Part shown: piece by piece, positions 16,638-25,536 of the stretch
Position numbering within the stretch: position 1 is the first letter of the stretch
How the letters are laid out: each line of letters begins with the position of its first letter
NCBI GenBank assembly: GCA_964512655.1
Contig: CAZEJT010000002.1
Location: 1-64,000, forward strand
Source: VBOC01 sp964512655
GTDB taxonomy: Bacteria > Bacteroidota > Ignavibacteria > UBA10030 > SZUA-254
Reading direction: 5' to 3'
DNA length: 64,000 nt
Position numbers and translations under genes: made by a program
The notes under the pieces: generated by a model
Database searches by the model: none
Seen by the model: the letters and a program-made list of their open reading frames with translations, nothing else
Told to the model about the DNA's origin: nothing

Positions 16638-17756
16638 TCAAATCAGGATCTCCTCCGGTTTTGTGAAGAGGAGGTGATCGTGGAGGTAGTGCATCAGAAG
16701 GAAGGAGAGGACCACGATATAATAGCATTGATCGAACGAGAGCCCGAGGGCAGGACTGAAATAGATAAGAAGGCCGATGACGGAAACCGCCGCCGCGGTC
16801 AGCCCCACGTTAAAGAGGTAATACTGCCACGTCCGGCCGTCTTCGGACATCCGGTCGATGAATTTCGTCCCTATTTCCCCCCGTTCATGCCGGAGGCGGT
16901 TGATATAATAGGTGAGGCCCAGATACTGAAACGAGTGCCAGGCGTTGAATCCCTGAAACGCCACGTCGAGGTTCTGGAATGAGGGTATCAGGAATGCCAC
17001 CCCCGAAGTCAGGGAGATGAGGATGATTTTCGGATAGTGCGCCACGCCCGAGCGGATCTCAAGAACCGTCTTCCAGATGAACAGGATGGCCGAGGCCACA
17101 AAAAAGGCCGTGATGAGGTAGAAGATATAGTCGGTTTTCAGGAAATCCGGAAAGAGAATCCTGTTCGATCCGATGTAAAAGTCCTCATGGATGAACTTAT
17201 AGGTAGCGATGGGATAGAGCGCCGAGAAGAGAAGGGCATAATCTATCATCCTCGAGGACCACGAAAGAGAGCGGGCCGCTTTCTTATTGTAGCACTCGAC
17301 GATGAAGGCCGCCTGGTGAAGAATGTGGATCGAGGCCCAGAAAAAGAAGAATGTGATCAGGAATTGAAAATGCTTGACCCCCAGGTAGACGACTACGACC
17401 GGTATCAGAAGCGAGAAGGCAAGGAGGAGCTTGTGCTTCCGCGAGAAACTCTTGTCAAAGGCAGTCCGCGTATAGGTGGCGTACATGTGGGGACCGCCGA
17501 TGAAAAGCGCGATCATGCCGTTCACCAGGTTCCGGCTTGCGTCGGCATCCCAGATATAGTTGATGCCGATGGCCGCCAGAAACCTGTTGATATAGGGAGT
17601 GGCCTCGTTCGCGAACACGAAGGTGAGGAGGGGAATCGCGACGAGCACCGCGCTCAGGCTTATGAACGTAAGGTCCCAACTCTTGCTGCGGAGCCACAGG
17701 CCTTCGGACATGATGCCCGTGCGTGGTTCAACTGCGAGAGAATAGACTGAATTCAT
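16638..17756 (-). CDS. Polytopic membrane protein with conserved-looking histidine motifs
   Basis: I do not recognise a named family. The 372-residue protein has roughly eight to ten predicted membrane helices. Histidines recur at helix ends: GGPHMYATYT (about 88), SIHILHQAAF (about 140), FNAWHSFQYLG (about 280) and MHYLHDHLLF (about 358). The spacing recalls membrane metalloenzymes or Brp/Blh-like proteins, but that is only a resemblance. It has its own promoter (17828-17856) and a terminator-like hairpin, so it is probably a single-gene unit between the acyl-CoA ligase and the pseudouridine synthase. Confidence 0.8.
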   Translation of the reverse strand: MNSVYSLAVEPRTGIMSEGLWLRSKSWDLTFISLSAVLVAIPLLTFVFANEATPYINRFLAAIGINYIWDADASRNLVNGMIALFIGGPHMYATYTRTAFDKSFSRKHKLLLAFSLLIPVVVVYLGVKHFQFLITFFFFWASIHILHQAAFIVECYNKKAARSLSWSSRMIDYALLFSALYPIATYKFIHEDFYIGSNRILFPDFLKTDYIFYLITAFFVASAILFIWKTVLEIRSGVAHYPKIILISLTSGVAFLIPSFQNLDVAFQGFNAWHSFQYLGLTYYINRLRHERGEIGTKFIDRMSEDGRTWQYYLFNVGLTAAAVSVIGLLIYFSPALGLSFDQCYYIVVLSFLLMHYLHDHLLFTKPEEILI

Positions 17757-17827
17757 GGGTCAATTTCCGTCTTGTGTGACGTCAACCGTCGAAGGAGCAC
17801 TCCTCCGTTGAGGCAAAAATCAGACAC

Positions 17828-17856
17828 ATGATAGCCAATTTCACCTCGAGAGTCAA
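17828..17856 (-). promoter_or_regulatory. Promoter of the histidine-rich membrane protein
   Basis: TTGACT, 17 bp, TATCAT on the minus strand; predicted start near 17821, leader about 65 nt containing a GGAG-TG-CTCC mini hairpin. The hexamers match those of the APC permease promoter at 45078-45106 exactly. Confidence 0.65.
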
Positions 17857-17860
17857 GAAT

Positions 17861-19696
17861 TCACCTAAACGAGCGGTACATCCGCTCAATCTCGTCCCTG
17901 AATCTGGCTTCGACAATTTTGCGCCGAACCTTGAGCGTCGGTGTAATCTCGCCGTTCTCGATCGTGAGAGGCCGTGGAAGGAGCGTGAATTTTCTGACCC
18001 GCTCATAATTCGCAAGATTTTTTTGACGCACCCCGATCTCTTCCTCAAAGAGCGAACGGATTTGCTCATTTTCCACCAGCTCCTCCGGCTTTGCAGACCC
18101 AAGGCTCATTCGCTGTGCAAATTCCCGAATCCGGTCGAAATTGGGGACGATGAGGGCACTGAGGAACATGCGTCCATCGCCGATTAATACGAATTGATCG
18201 AACAGGTCGCTCTGAAGGAAAAGGTTTTCGATGGGCTGAGGCGCTATATTCTTCCCGCCGGATGTGACAAACAGGTGCTTCTTTCTATCGGTGATCGACA
18301 GAAATCCGCGATCATCCATCATGCCGATATCCCCCGTATGGAGCCAGCCATCGGGGTCGATGATCCGGGCTGTCGAAACCGGATCCTTCCAGTATCCTTT
18401 CATGACGTTCGGGCCCCGGACCAGTACCTCGCCGTCGGATGCGATCGCCACTTCGACCCCCGGAATGGGTTTGCCCACAGTCCCGAATTCGTATTCTCCC
18501 AGGCGGTTGAACGACACGACGGGAGAAGATTCGGTCATGCCGTAACCCTCGATGATGACGACGCCTGCGGCCTCGAAGAACTCCCCGATCGCTGGATCGA
18601 GACGGGCCCCGCCGGACGCAAGGAAGCGGATACGCCCTCCGAGCAATCCCCGGATCTGTCTGAGAACCAGCGCGTCCGCCACCGAACGCATCGCACGGAG
18701 GTAGAGCGGGATCATGCCCCGCTTCGAGAACGCCGCGTAGCGCCTGCCGACGGCGATCGACCAACGGAAGAGCGCCCGGGCGGGGACCGGACGGGCCGAT
18801 GCATCCTTCTGCACGCGGCTGAAGATCCTTTCGAACACACGCGGAACCATCATAACGGCGGTGGGCCGAACCTCGACGAGATTCTCCCTCAGCGTCTCGG
18901 CGCTCTCGGCGAACGCGATCGTCACCCCGCAGGCCAGGGCTGTGTAATAGCCAGCCATTCGTTCGTACGAGTGAGAGAGGGGTAAGAATGACAGGACCAT
19001 GTCTTCATGCGTGAACGGAATGCACCTCGCCGAGCTTTTGATGTTCGAAGCGAGATTCCGGTGCGTGAGCATCACGCCTTTTGGCGTCCCCGTGGTCCCG
19101 GACGTATAGATGAGAGTCAGCAGGTCCTCCTCCGAAACTTGTTCCCGGGCGCCGCGATCGGGGGCGCGGACCGCATCAGTGGATCCCCCTCCCAGTGTTA
19201 AGAGCGACGAATAGGAAATGACGCGGGCATCCGCCGGCGCTTCCCTTTCCGAGAAGAGAACGATGTGCGCGAGGGCCGGCACCGAGCCCGAGATTCCCAG
19301 AAGCTTTCTGAGATGCAGATGGTTGGAAACGATGGCGATGGTCGCCCCCGAATCGTTCAGAATGTATTCGATCTGATTGGGCGCCATGCTAGGGTAGAGT
19401 GAGACATTCACCGCGCCGAGACGCATCATGCCGAGATCGGCAACGATCCACTCCGGCCGGTTCTCCGATATGACCGCGACGCGGTCTCCGCGCCTCACGC
19501 CGAGCGCAAAAAGTCCGGATGCAAAAAGGTTCACCGTCTCCCTCAGCTCCCCGTACGAGATTCCCCTGTACGCTCCGTTGGATTTGTACATGAGCGCGGG
19601 CCGATCGTCGCTCTCAAATTTCTCCGCAAGCCTGTCGAACATTTCCACGAGAGTGGAGAACTCAACTGCGGATCCTTTTCCGTCGATGCCGTTCAC
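17861..19696 (-). CDS. Long-chain acyl-CoA synthetase (AMP-binding)
   Basis: Adenylate-forming ligase that activates fatty acids to acyl-CoA, probably at the inner membrane. The P-loop motif LIYTSGTTGTPKGVMLTHRN (about 193-212) and the later motifs GYGMTESSPVVSFN, GWLHTGDIGMMDDRGFLSITDRKK and a C-terminal catalytic region are present. Length 611 matches the FadD15/FAA1-type group. The start is GTG at 19696; an in-frame stop seven codons upstream excludes a longer form. A perfect GTGATG-TC-CATCAC palindrome lies 30 bp upstream. Confidence 0.92.
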   Translation of the reverse strand: MNGIDGKGSAVEFSTLVEMFDRLAEKFESDDRPALMYKSNGAYRGISYGELRETVNLFASGLFALGVRRGDRVAVISENRPEWIVADLGMMRLGAVNVSLYPSMAPNQIEYILNDSGATIAIVSNHLHLRKLLGISGSVPALAHIVLFSEREAPADARVISYSSLLTLGGGSTDAVRAPDRGAREQVSEEDLLTLIYTSGTTGTPKGVMLTHRNLASNIKSSARCIPFTHEDMVLSFLPLSHSYERMAGYYTALACGVTIAFAESAETLRENLVEVRPTAVMMVPRVFERIFSRVQKDASARPVPARALFRWSIAVGRRYAAFSKRGMIPLYLRAMRSVADALVLRQIRGLLGGRIRFLASGGARLDPAIGEFFEAAGVVIIEGYGMTESSPVVSFNRLGEYEFGTVGKPIPGVEVAIASDGEVLVRGPNVMKGYWKDPVSTARIIDPDGWLHTGDIGMMDDRGFLSITDRKKHLFVTSGGKNIAPQPIENLFLQSDLFDQFVLIGDGRMFLSALIVPNFDRIREFAQRMSLGSAKPEELVENEQIRSLFEEEIGVRQKNLANYERVRKFTLLPRPLTIENGEITPTLKVRRKIVEARFRDEIERMYRSFR

Positions 19697-19726
19697 CCGC
19701 GTGATGGGAGCGTTTTACTGAAGATC

Positions 19727-19740
19727 GTGATGTCCATCAC
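19727..19740. promoter_or_regulatory. Palindrome upstream of acyl-CoA ligase
   Basis: GTGATG-TC-CATCAC is a perfect inverted repeat of 6-bp arms between the divergent acyl-CoA ligase and nrdJ genes. It may be an operator; no regulator gene is adjacent. Confidence 0.35.
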
Positions 19741-19828
19741 ACAACGCGGTTGGGTGCAGAAGGGTGGGCCGGAGGAACCGGTTGTCGGTTGCAGGGGCAT
19801 GACCTCCGAAAATTTAATAATTTTTTAC

Positions 19829-19857
19829 TTGACTTCTCATCCCCAAGTCCATATATT
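19829..19857 (+). promoter_or_regulatory. Promoter of nrdJ
   Basis: TTGACT, 17 bp, TATATT on the plus strand. The predicted start near 19864 gives a leader of about 200 nt before nrdJ. No other gene follows on this strand before nrdJ. Confidence 0.65.
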
Positions 19858-19864
19858 TCGAGCC

Positions 19865-19901
19865 AATCTCGCTTCGCCAGGAGGGGTGAGCCGAGATTTT
19901 T
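19865..19901 (+). terminator. Terminator-like hairpin at the 5' end of the nrdJ leader
   Basis: AATCTCG (19865-19871) pairs with CGAGATT (19892-19898), with further inner pairing, and is followed by TTT (a TTTTT run in total). It starts at the predicted transcription start. It could be an attenuator or a 5' stabilising hairpin. The rest of the 369-bp gap (19697-20065) shows no gene; I see no B12 riboswitch core. Confidence 0.45.
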
Positions 19902-20065
19902 CATTGTTACCCCCCGGTTCGTTGCGCTTTGAAAGGCAAGATGTTGTTGAAGAACTTCAACCACATGCGCACGTTTTTTGAAAGAGGTCGGCACCCCCTT
20001 ACACCCCGGTTGCCATAAACGCCTAAATGTACTAAAAAATCCACACTTTTCAGGAGCTCGTATCC

Positions 20066-22837
20066 ATGCCCAGCCCAGAGAATGCTACCCTGACGGGAAG
20101 AGAGGAAACGGCCCACGCGACGCCGCGTTCCGATTCGAAACCCGGGAAGGGACTCTCGTTCAGGCGGTATTACACTACACCCGGCGTTCACCCGTTCGAC
20201 ATGATCGAGTGGGAGTTCCGCACTTCGGTCATTCTCAATGAAAAGGGCGAGACCATCTTCGAACAGAAGGACGTCGAAGTGCCAAAGTCGTGGTCGATGA
20301 CCGCGACCAACGTTGTTGTGTCCAAGTATTTTCACGGCAAGATCGGCACGCCGGGCCGGGAGAAGAGCGTCCGGCAGCTGGTGGACCGCGTTTCTCGCAC
20401 CATGGCTGAGTGGGGGAAGAAAGGCGGTTACTTTGCGACGGATGAAGACGCCGAGACATTTCTTGCGGAACTCTCCTTTCTGCTTGTGAACCAGTACCTG
20501 GCGTTCAACAGCCCGGTCTGGTTCAACGTGGGCATCGAGGAAAAGCCCCAGTGCTCCGCGTGCTTTATTAATTCGGTCGAGGACACGATGGAATCAATCC
20601 TCGAACTCTCGAAAACGGAAGGGAAACTGTTCAAGTGGGGCTCGGGAACCGGGTCGAACCTTTCGGTCCTTCGCTCTTCGCGCGAAGGGCTTTCGAGCGG
20701 CGGCACCGCTTCCGGCCCCGTCTCGTTCATGAAGGGCTACGATGCGTTCGCGGGCGTCATCAAGTCGGGCGGCAAGACGCGGCGCGCGGCCAAGATGGTG
20801 ATCCTTAATGCCGACCATCCCGACATCTTCGATTTCATTCGGTGCAAGGCTGAGGAAGAGAAGAAGGCGTGGGCCCTGATCGACGCGGGGTACGACGGGG
20901 GCTTCAATGTCCCCGGAGGCGCATATGACTCCGTGTTCTACCAGAACGCTAACCACTCGGTCCGCGTAACCGACGAGTTCATGCGCGCTGCCCTCGACGA
21001 CAAACAATGGACGACAAAATCGGTGCTCGGCGGCGAGGCGATGGATGTCTGCCGTGCCAAGGACCTCCTGAGTGAGATGTCGGAAGCGGCGTGGATCTGC
21101 GGTGACCCCGGAATGCAGTTCCACACGACGATCAACAACTGGCATACCTCTCCGAACACGGCCCCGATCAACGCCTCGAACCCCTGCAGCGAGTACATGT
21201 TTCTCGACGACACTGCCTGCAACCTTGCGTCGCTGAACCTGATGAAGTTCAGAACGGACGACGGCGAGTTCGACGTCGAGTCGTTCTGCCATGCGGTCGC
21301 AATCACGATCAGCGCGCAGGAGATCGAAGTCGACAACGCGAGTTATCCGACGCAGAGGATCGCCCAGAACAGCGCCGACTATCGTCCCCTCGGCCTCGGG
21401 TATGCGAATCTCGGCGCCCTGCTGATGGCCCGCGGGCTTCCGTACGACAGCGATGAAGGCCGGGCGTACTCCGCCGCCGTCACCGCCCTGATGTGCGGTC
21501 AGGCGTACAAGCAGTCGGCGGTGATCGCCCGCGAGACCGGTCCGTTCAAGGGGTACGACAGAAACAGGGAGCCGATGCTGAGGGTGATCAAGATGCACGG
21601 CCTCGCAGCCGATAGGATCGAGAACAAGTATGTGCCGACTGATCTGCTCACCGCTGCGCGAAAAGTGTGGGACGACGCCTATGCGCTCGGGCGGGAGTAC
21701 GGCTTCAGAAACTCACAGGCTACCGTTCTTGCCCCCACGGGAACGATCGGCTTCATGATGGACTGCGATACCACCGGCGTCGAGCCGGATATCGCCCTCG
21801 TGAAATACAAAAAGCTGGTCGGCGGGGGGCTTCTGAAGATCGTGAATCAGACCGTGCCGCTCGCGCTCAAAAAACTGGGATACATCGACGAGCAGATCGA
21901 GCACATCACGGCCTTCATCGACAAGAACGACTCGATCGAGGGGGCGCCGCATCTCAGGGAAGAACATCTTCCTGTCTTCGATTGCGCGTTCAAGCCGGCC
22001 CGCGGCGAACGTTCGATCCATTACATGGGCCACGTCAAGATGATGGCCTCCACGCAGCCCTTCATCTCCGGCGCCATTTCCAAGACCGTCAACATGCCCA
22101 CAGAGGTGAGCGCCGAAGACATCTCCAGAACGTATCTGGAGGCGTGGCGTCTCGGCCTGAAGGCAATCGCGATCTACCGCGACGGCTGCAAGAGGACTCA
22201 GCCGCTCAATACGAGCCTCGATCAGCTCACCGCTCCCGCCAAGCAAAAGGCGGTGCGGCGCAGGCTCCCCGACGAGCGCAAGGCTCTTACGCATAAGTTT
22301 TCGATCGCGGGGCATGAAGGGTATATCACCGTCGGACTCTATGAGGACGGTTTGCCCGGAGAGATCTTCATCACGATGTCAAAAGAGGGCTCCATCATCT
22401 CGGGACTGATGGACGCCTTCGCCACCTCCGTGTCGATGGCGCTGCAGTACGGCGTTCCTTTGCACGTCCTCGTTGAAAAGTTCTCTCACATGCGCTTCGA
22501 ACCGAGCGGATTCACCGGGAACAAGGAAATCCCGATGGCTAAGTCGATCTGCGACTACATTTTCCGCTGGCTCGGGAAAAAGTTCCTCTCGGCCGAAGAG
22601 CAGCCCGCGATCCTCGACGTGCTGAACGGCAACGGAGGGAGCCACAGCGTGGAGGCCTCGCACGCGGCGAAAGTCCACACATCGATCGTGGAAGAAAGCC
22701 CCACGTCCAGAGTGGAGCACGAAGTGTACCGCGCCCAGGCCGACGCCCCTCCCTGCCATGCGTGCGGAAGCATCATGGTTCGCAGCGGCACATGTTACAA
22801 ATGCGCTAACTGCGGCGAGACATCAGGGTGCTCGTAA
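20066..22837 (+). CDS. nrdJ: Adenosylcobalamin-dependent (class II) ribonucleotide reductase
   Basis: Reduces ribonucleotides to deoxyribonucleotides using a B12-generated thiyl radical, so it works with or without oxygen. Motifs: FNSPVWFNVG and QCSACFINSVED near residue 160; KWGSGTGSNLSVLRS; the active-site NPCSEYMFLDDTACNLASLNL split around residue 375; APTGTIGFMMDCDTTG. The C-terminus has a four-cysteine zinc ribbon (CHAC...CYKCANC). The 923-residue length fits the long NrdJ type. AGGAG lies 9 nt before the ATG. A small lipoprotein gene follows. Confidence 0.95.
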   Translation: MPSPENATLTGREETAHATPRSDSKPGKGLSFRRYYTTPGVHPFDMIEWEFRTSVILNEKGETIFEQKDVEVPKSWSMTATNVVVSKYFHGKIGTPGREKSVRQLVDRVSRTMAEWGKKGGYFATDEDAETFLAELSFLLVNQYLAFNSPVWFNVGIEEKPQCSACFINSVEDTMESILELSKTEGKLFKWGSGTGSNLSVLRSSREGLSSGGTASGPVSFMKGYDAFAGVIKSGGKTRRAAKMVILNADHPDIFDFIRCKAEEEKKAWALIDAGYDGGFNVPGGAYDSVFYQNANHSVRVTDEFMRAALDDKQWTTKSVLGGEAMDVCRAKDLLSEMSEAAWICGDPGMQFHTTINNWHTSPNTAPINASNPCSEYMFLDDTACNLASLNLMKFRTDDGEFDVESFCHAVAITISAQEIEVDNASYPTQRIAQNSADYRPLGLGYANLGALLMARGLPYDSDEGRAYSAAVTALMCGQAYKQSAVIARETGPFKGYDRNREPMLRVIKMHGLAADRIENKYVPTDLLTAARKVWDDAYALGREYGFRNSQATVLAPTGTIGFMMDCDTTGVEPDIALVKYKKLVGGGLLKIVNQTVPLALKKLGYIDEQIEHITAFIDKNDSIEGAPHLREEHLPVFDCAFKPARGERSIHYMGHVKMMASTQPFISGAISKTVNMPTEVSAEDISRTYLEAWRLGLKAIAIYRDGCKRTQPLNTSLDQLTAPAKQKAVRRRLPDERKALTHKFSIAGHEGYITVGLYEDGLPGEIFITMSKEGSIISGLMDAFATSVSMALQYGVPLHVLVEKFSHMRFEPSGFTGNKEIPMAKSICDYIFRWLGKKFLSAEEQPAILDVLNGNGGSHSVEASHAAKVHTSIVEESPTSRVEHEVYRAQADAPPCHACGSIMVRSGTCYKCANCGETSGCS

Positions 22838-22871
22838 GGGGCGATTGACCAACTACCCGAGGAGGATTCCG

Positions 22872-23312
22872 ATGAAGAACGTTTCCGCCGCGGCCCGCCT
22901 TGCAATTCTTGTCGGTGTTCTCTCGTTCATTCTTCAGGGATGCGACTTCGACAAGAAGGAGTTTCTCGACGTCGGGAAGTCGACCTTCGAATCCTTCTAC
23001 AACGGCAAGCCGATTCCCGACAGCACGATTAACTGGGTTGCGCTCAAGATCAACGGCGACGAAGTGGGAAGGCAGTACATGGAATTGTCGAACGACTACG
23101 AACGCCTGGCGTTCCGGAAAGGGACGGTCGTCCGGCTCCGCACGATGTGCGCCGCGAAGGGATGGAACCCGACCAACGTGAAAGACTGGAAGATCAAGGA
23201 GCGCGGCGTGGAGAGCGCCGTCGTCGTCGGTCAGGCCCCTGGAGGGACCATCAGCATGGAGATGAGGAAATTCCAGGCGGTGAAGAAGATCGGGTCGATC
23301 GAAATCAGGTGA
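22872..23312 (+). CDS. Predicted lipoprotein of unknown function
   Basis: A 146-residue protein beginning at the ATG preceded by GAGGAGGATTCCG. It has a lipoprotein signal with lipobox LQGC (about residue 24). The mature part is small, mixed alpha/beta in appearance and contains ALKINGDEVGRQYMELSNDYE. I recognise no family. The gene starts 34 bp after nrdJ and may be transcribed with it. Its last 8 bp overlap the 3' end of the convergent rpiB-like gene. Confidence 0.75.
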   Translation: MKNVSAAARLAILVGVLSFILQGCDFDKKEFLDVGKSTFESFYNGKPIPDSTINWVALKINGDEVGRQYMELSNDYERLAFRKGTVVRLRTMCAAKGWNPTNVKDWKIKERGVESAVVVGQAPGGTISMEMRKFQAVKKIGSIEIR

Positions 23313-23967
23313 GGTTGCTCCCCCGCTCTTCGATTTCGGAAATCTTCTCGACCCGTTTCTGATGCCTCCCCCCTCCGAAGGGGGTATCGAGCCAGGCCTT
23401 CGTTATTGATTTTGCGAGCTCCACGCCCGTTGTCCTCCCCCCGAGCGTAAGAACGTTTGCATTGTTGTGCTCCCGGCTGCTTCTCGCCGAGAACTCATCC
23501 GAACAGCACGCCGCCCGTATCCCCTTTACCTTGTTTGCCACGATCGCCGAGGCGATCCCCACCGCATCGATCATAATCCCTTTCGACGCCTGGCCGAGAG
23601 AGACCATCCGCGCGACGGCGTAGGCAAAATCGGGGTAGTCGCATGCCTCATCTGTGTACGTTCCCAGATCGACCGCCCCGTACCCGAGTGTCGCGATGAA
23701 GGCCTTCAAGGCTTCCTTCAGGGCGAAGCCCCCGTGGTCGCTGCCGAGGGCGACGACTTCCGGATTAGCCGGCTGAGGGGGCTTCGGGAGCGTCGATGAT
23801 GCCGCAACGCCCTGCTCCTTTTTCGCCGCTTCGAGCCGGATGCCGAGCTGCTTTGCGCGGTCGCGGGCGGCATCCGTGATAATCGTGCCGGCAGGGATGA
23901 GGACCGATTTCTCTCCGCGCTTTGCCGCGGCGAGAATCGTTTGCTCTGAGATGAGTCCCTTGGCCAT
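23305..23967 (-). CDS. RpiB/LacA/LacB-family sugar-phosphate isomerase-like protein with altered active site
   Basis: The C-terminal 150 residues are an RpiB fold: VVALGSDHGGFALKEALKAF, DYPDFAYAVA, VKGIRAACCSDEFSARSSRE and HNNANVLTLGGR. The usual catalytic CGTGIG is replaced by DAVGIA, so the catalytic Cys is Asp here. An additional N-terminal domain of about 65 residues (SVLIPAGTIITDAARDRA) precedes it, joined by a Pro/Ala linker. The gene is last in alr-manC-rlpA-rpiB-like and starts 2 bp after rlpA. Ribose-5-phosphate isomerase activity is therefore doubtful. Confidence 0.85.
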   Translation of the reverse strand: MAKGLISEQTILAAAKRGEKSVLIPAGTIITDAARDRAKQLGIRLEAAKKEQGVAASSTLPKPPQPANPEVVALGSDHGGFALKEALKAFIATLGYGAVDLGTYTDEACDYPDFAYAVARMVSLGQASKGIMIDAVGIASAIVANKVKGIRAACCSDEFSARSSREHNNANVLTLGGRTTGVELAKSITKAWLDTPFGGGRHQKRVEKISEIEERGSNLT

Positions 23968-23969
23968 GG

Positions 23970-24419
23970 CTATCGTCCCTGCGTCCGACCGGTCTCGTTG
24001 GGTTGCAAAACCTCGAGCCGGACCGGTGCGGTGCCCGTTCCAATAAGCTCGATAGCCTTCGCCGCGGCCAGCGAAAGATCGATGATCCGGTCTCCCTTGA
24101 AAGGCCCCCTGTCGTTGATCCTCACGACGACCGCCTTGCCCGAAAGAGTGTTCGTGACGCGCACCCTGGTGTTAAACGGGAGCGTCCGGTGAGCGGCGGT
24201 GAACTGGTTCATATCATATTTCTCGCCGTTGGATGTCTGCCGGCCGTTAAACTCGTCTGCATAGTAGGAAGCCATCCCTTCCTCAAGGGATGAAGTCCCT
24301 TCCCCACCCGCCGGGGCGGCGGAGGGCCTCGACGACGTGAACCGGGGAGAGGAAACGCACCCTGCCAGGATCGCGCCGGCGCAGAGCAGAATGGCGATAT
24401 GGCGACTCCGGCGGTTCAT
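23970..24419 (-). CDS. rlpA: RlpA-family septal ring lipoprotein (DPBB domain)
   Basis: A 149-residue lipoprotein (lipobox LAGC near residue 21) with a double-psi beta barrel of the RlpA type: GMASYYADEFNGRQTSNGEKYD, AAHRTLPFNTRVRVTN and VRINDRGPFKGDRIIDLS. Family members are lytic transglycosylases acting on denuded peptidoglycan at the septum. No SPOR domain is present, so this is the short form. It overlaps manC by 4 nt and sits in an envelope operon. Confidence 0.9.
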   Translation of the reverse strand: MNRRSRHIAILLCAGAILAGCVSSPRFTSSRPSAAPAGGEGTSSLEEGMASYYADEFNGRQTSNGEKYDMNQFTAAHRTLPFNTRVRVTNTLSGKAVVVRINDRGPFKGDRIIDLSLAAAKAIELIGTGTAPVRLEVLQPNETGRTQGR

Positions 24420-25504
24420 AAAAACTCATTCATCTGCTTGCGCCTGAGGAAATCGACGACCTCCTTCACATCCTGCGACTTGCCCCTCTTACAGACGAGG
24501 ACGGCGTTGTCGGAGGCGATGATCACGAGATCCTCTGCGCCGATCGCGGCAACAAACTTGTCCCCTGCATGGATCAGCGTGTTGCGCGTGTCTTCCAGGA
24601 ACACTTTCCCTGTAACGCTGTTCCCGTGCTCGTCTTTCCCCGAAATGCGGTAAACCTCGTCCCAGGAGCCGACGTCGCTCCACCCGAAATTCCCCTTGAT
24701 GACATAGACGTCGCGAGCCTTCTCCATCACGCCATAGTCGATCGAGATCGGGCGGATCATCCGGTACGCCGTTTCGAGCACATGCTCGAAGCTGTCGCTC
24801 CCGATCGCCTCCCCCACCTTCCTCAGTTCCGCCGACATTTCCGGAAGGAGCTTCTTAATCTCCCGCAGGATGGCGTCCACCCGCCAGACAAAGATGCCGC
24901 TGTTCCAGAGAAAATCCCCGCTCTGGACAAACTGCTGCGCCGTGGCGGCGTTCGGTTTTTCCGCGAAGGTCTTCACCTTGAAGACGCCCCGGGAAAAGTA
25001 TGGATTCTTCCCGTCGTCCTCGTCAACCACCTGGATGTACCCGTAGCCTGTTTCGGCGCGGGTCGGCTGGATGCCCACTGTCATCAGGCATCCCGATTCA
25101 TACGCGGCCCAGATCGCCAGGTTAAGAATTCGCCGAAACTCTTCCTCGTCTTCCATCACGTGGTCGGCGGGGAGGACCACCATCACTCCCTCAGGATCGA
25201 GCCGCTGCACAAAAAGCGCTGCAAGTGCGATGCAGGGCGCAGTGTTCCGCCCGAGGGGTTCGATGATCATGTTCTCGGGAGGGATGTGCGCCAGCTGCTT
25301 GGCAAGGAGGGGGCGCTGAAGCTTGTTGGTGACGATCAGGGTGTGCTTTTGGTCGATGAAGCTCCCGATTCGCTTCACCGTGTTTTGAATCATCGTGCCG
25401 CGGTGGACGATTTCGAGGAGCTGCTTGGGCGACTTCTCCCTGCTGCGGGGCCAGAACCTCGACCCAACTCCCCCGGCCATGATCACGGCATAGACGTTCG
25501 GCAT
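24416..25504 (-). CDS. manC: Mannose-1-phosphate guanylyltransferase
   Basis: Makes GDP-mannose from mannose-1-phosphate and GTP for cell-surface polysaccharides. The nucleotidyltransferase signature AVIMAGGVGSRFWPRSREKSP is split across residues 6-26, followed by KQLLEI. PLGRNTAPCIALAA and the FVQSGDFLWNSGIFVW and VMEKA motifs are typical. Length 362 means the enzyme lacks the C-terminal isomerase domain of bifunctional ManC. It is between alr and rlpA. Confidence 0.93.
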   Translation of the reverse strand: MPNVYAVIMAGGVGSRFWPRSREKSPKQLLEIVHRGTMIQNTVKRIGSFIDQKHTLIVTNKLQRPLLAKQLAHIPPENMIIEPLGRNTAPCIALAALFVQRLDPEGVMVVLPADHVMEDEEEFRRILNLAIWAAYESGCLMTVGIQPTRAETGYGYIQVVDEDDGKNPYFSRGVFKVKTFAEKPNAATAQQFVQSGDFLWNSGIFVWRVDAILREIKKLLPEMSAELRKVGEAIGSDSFEHVLETAYRMIRPISIDYGVMEKARDVYVIKGNFGWSDVGSWDEVYRISGKDEHGNSVTGKVFLEDTRNTLIHAGDKFVAAIGAEDLVIIASDNAVLVCKRGKSQDVKEVVDFLRRKQMNEFL

Positions 25505-25536
25505 AGGGGTCGGTTCAGATTGTCACGTCTGACGGC

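Noticed and set aside
19872..19892. GCCAGGAG in the nrdJ leader resembling the B12-box of cobalamin riboswitches
   Set aside because: The match stops after CAGGAG; the following ACCTGC part is absent and no riboswitch core helices are seen. The bases are better explained by the hairpin.
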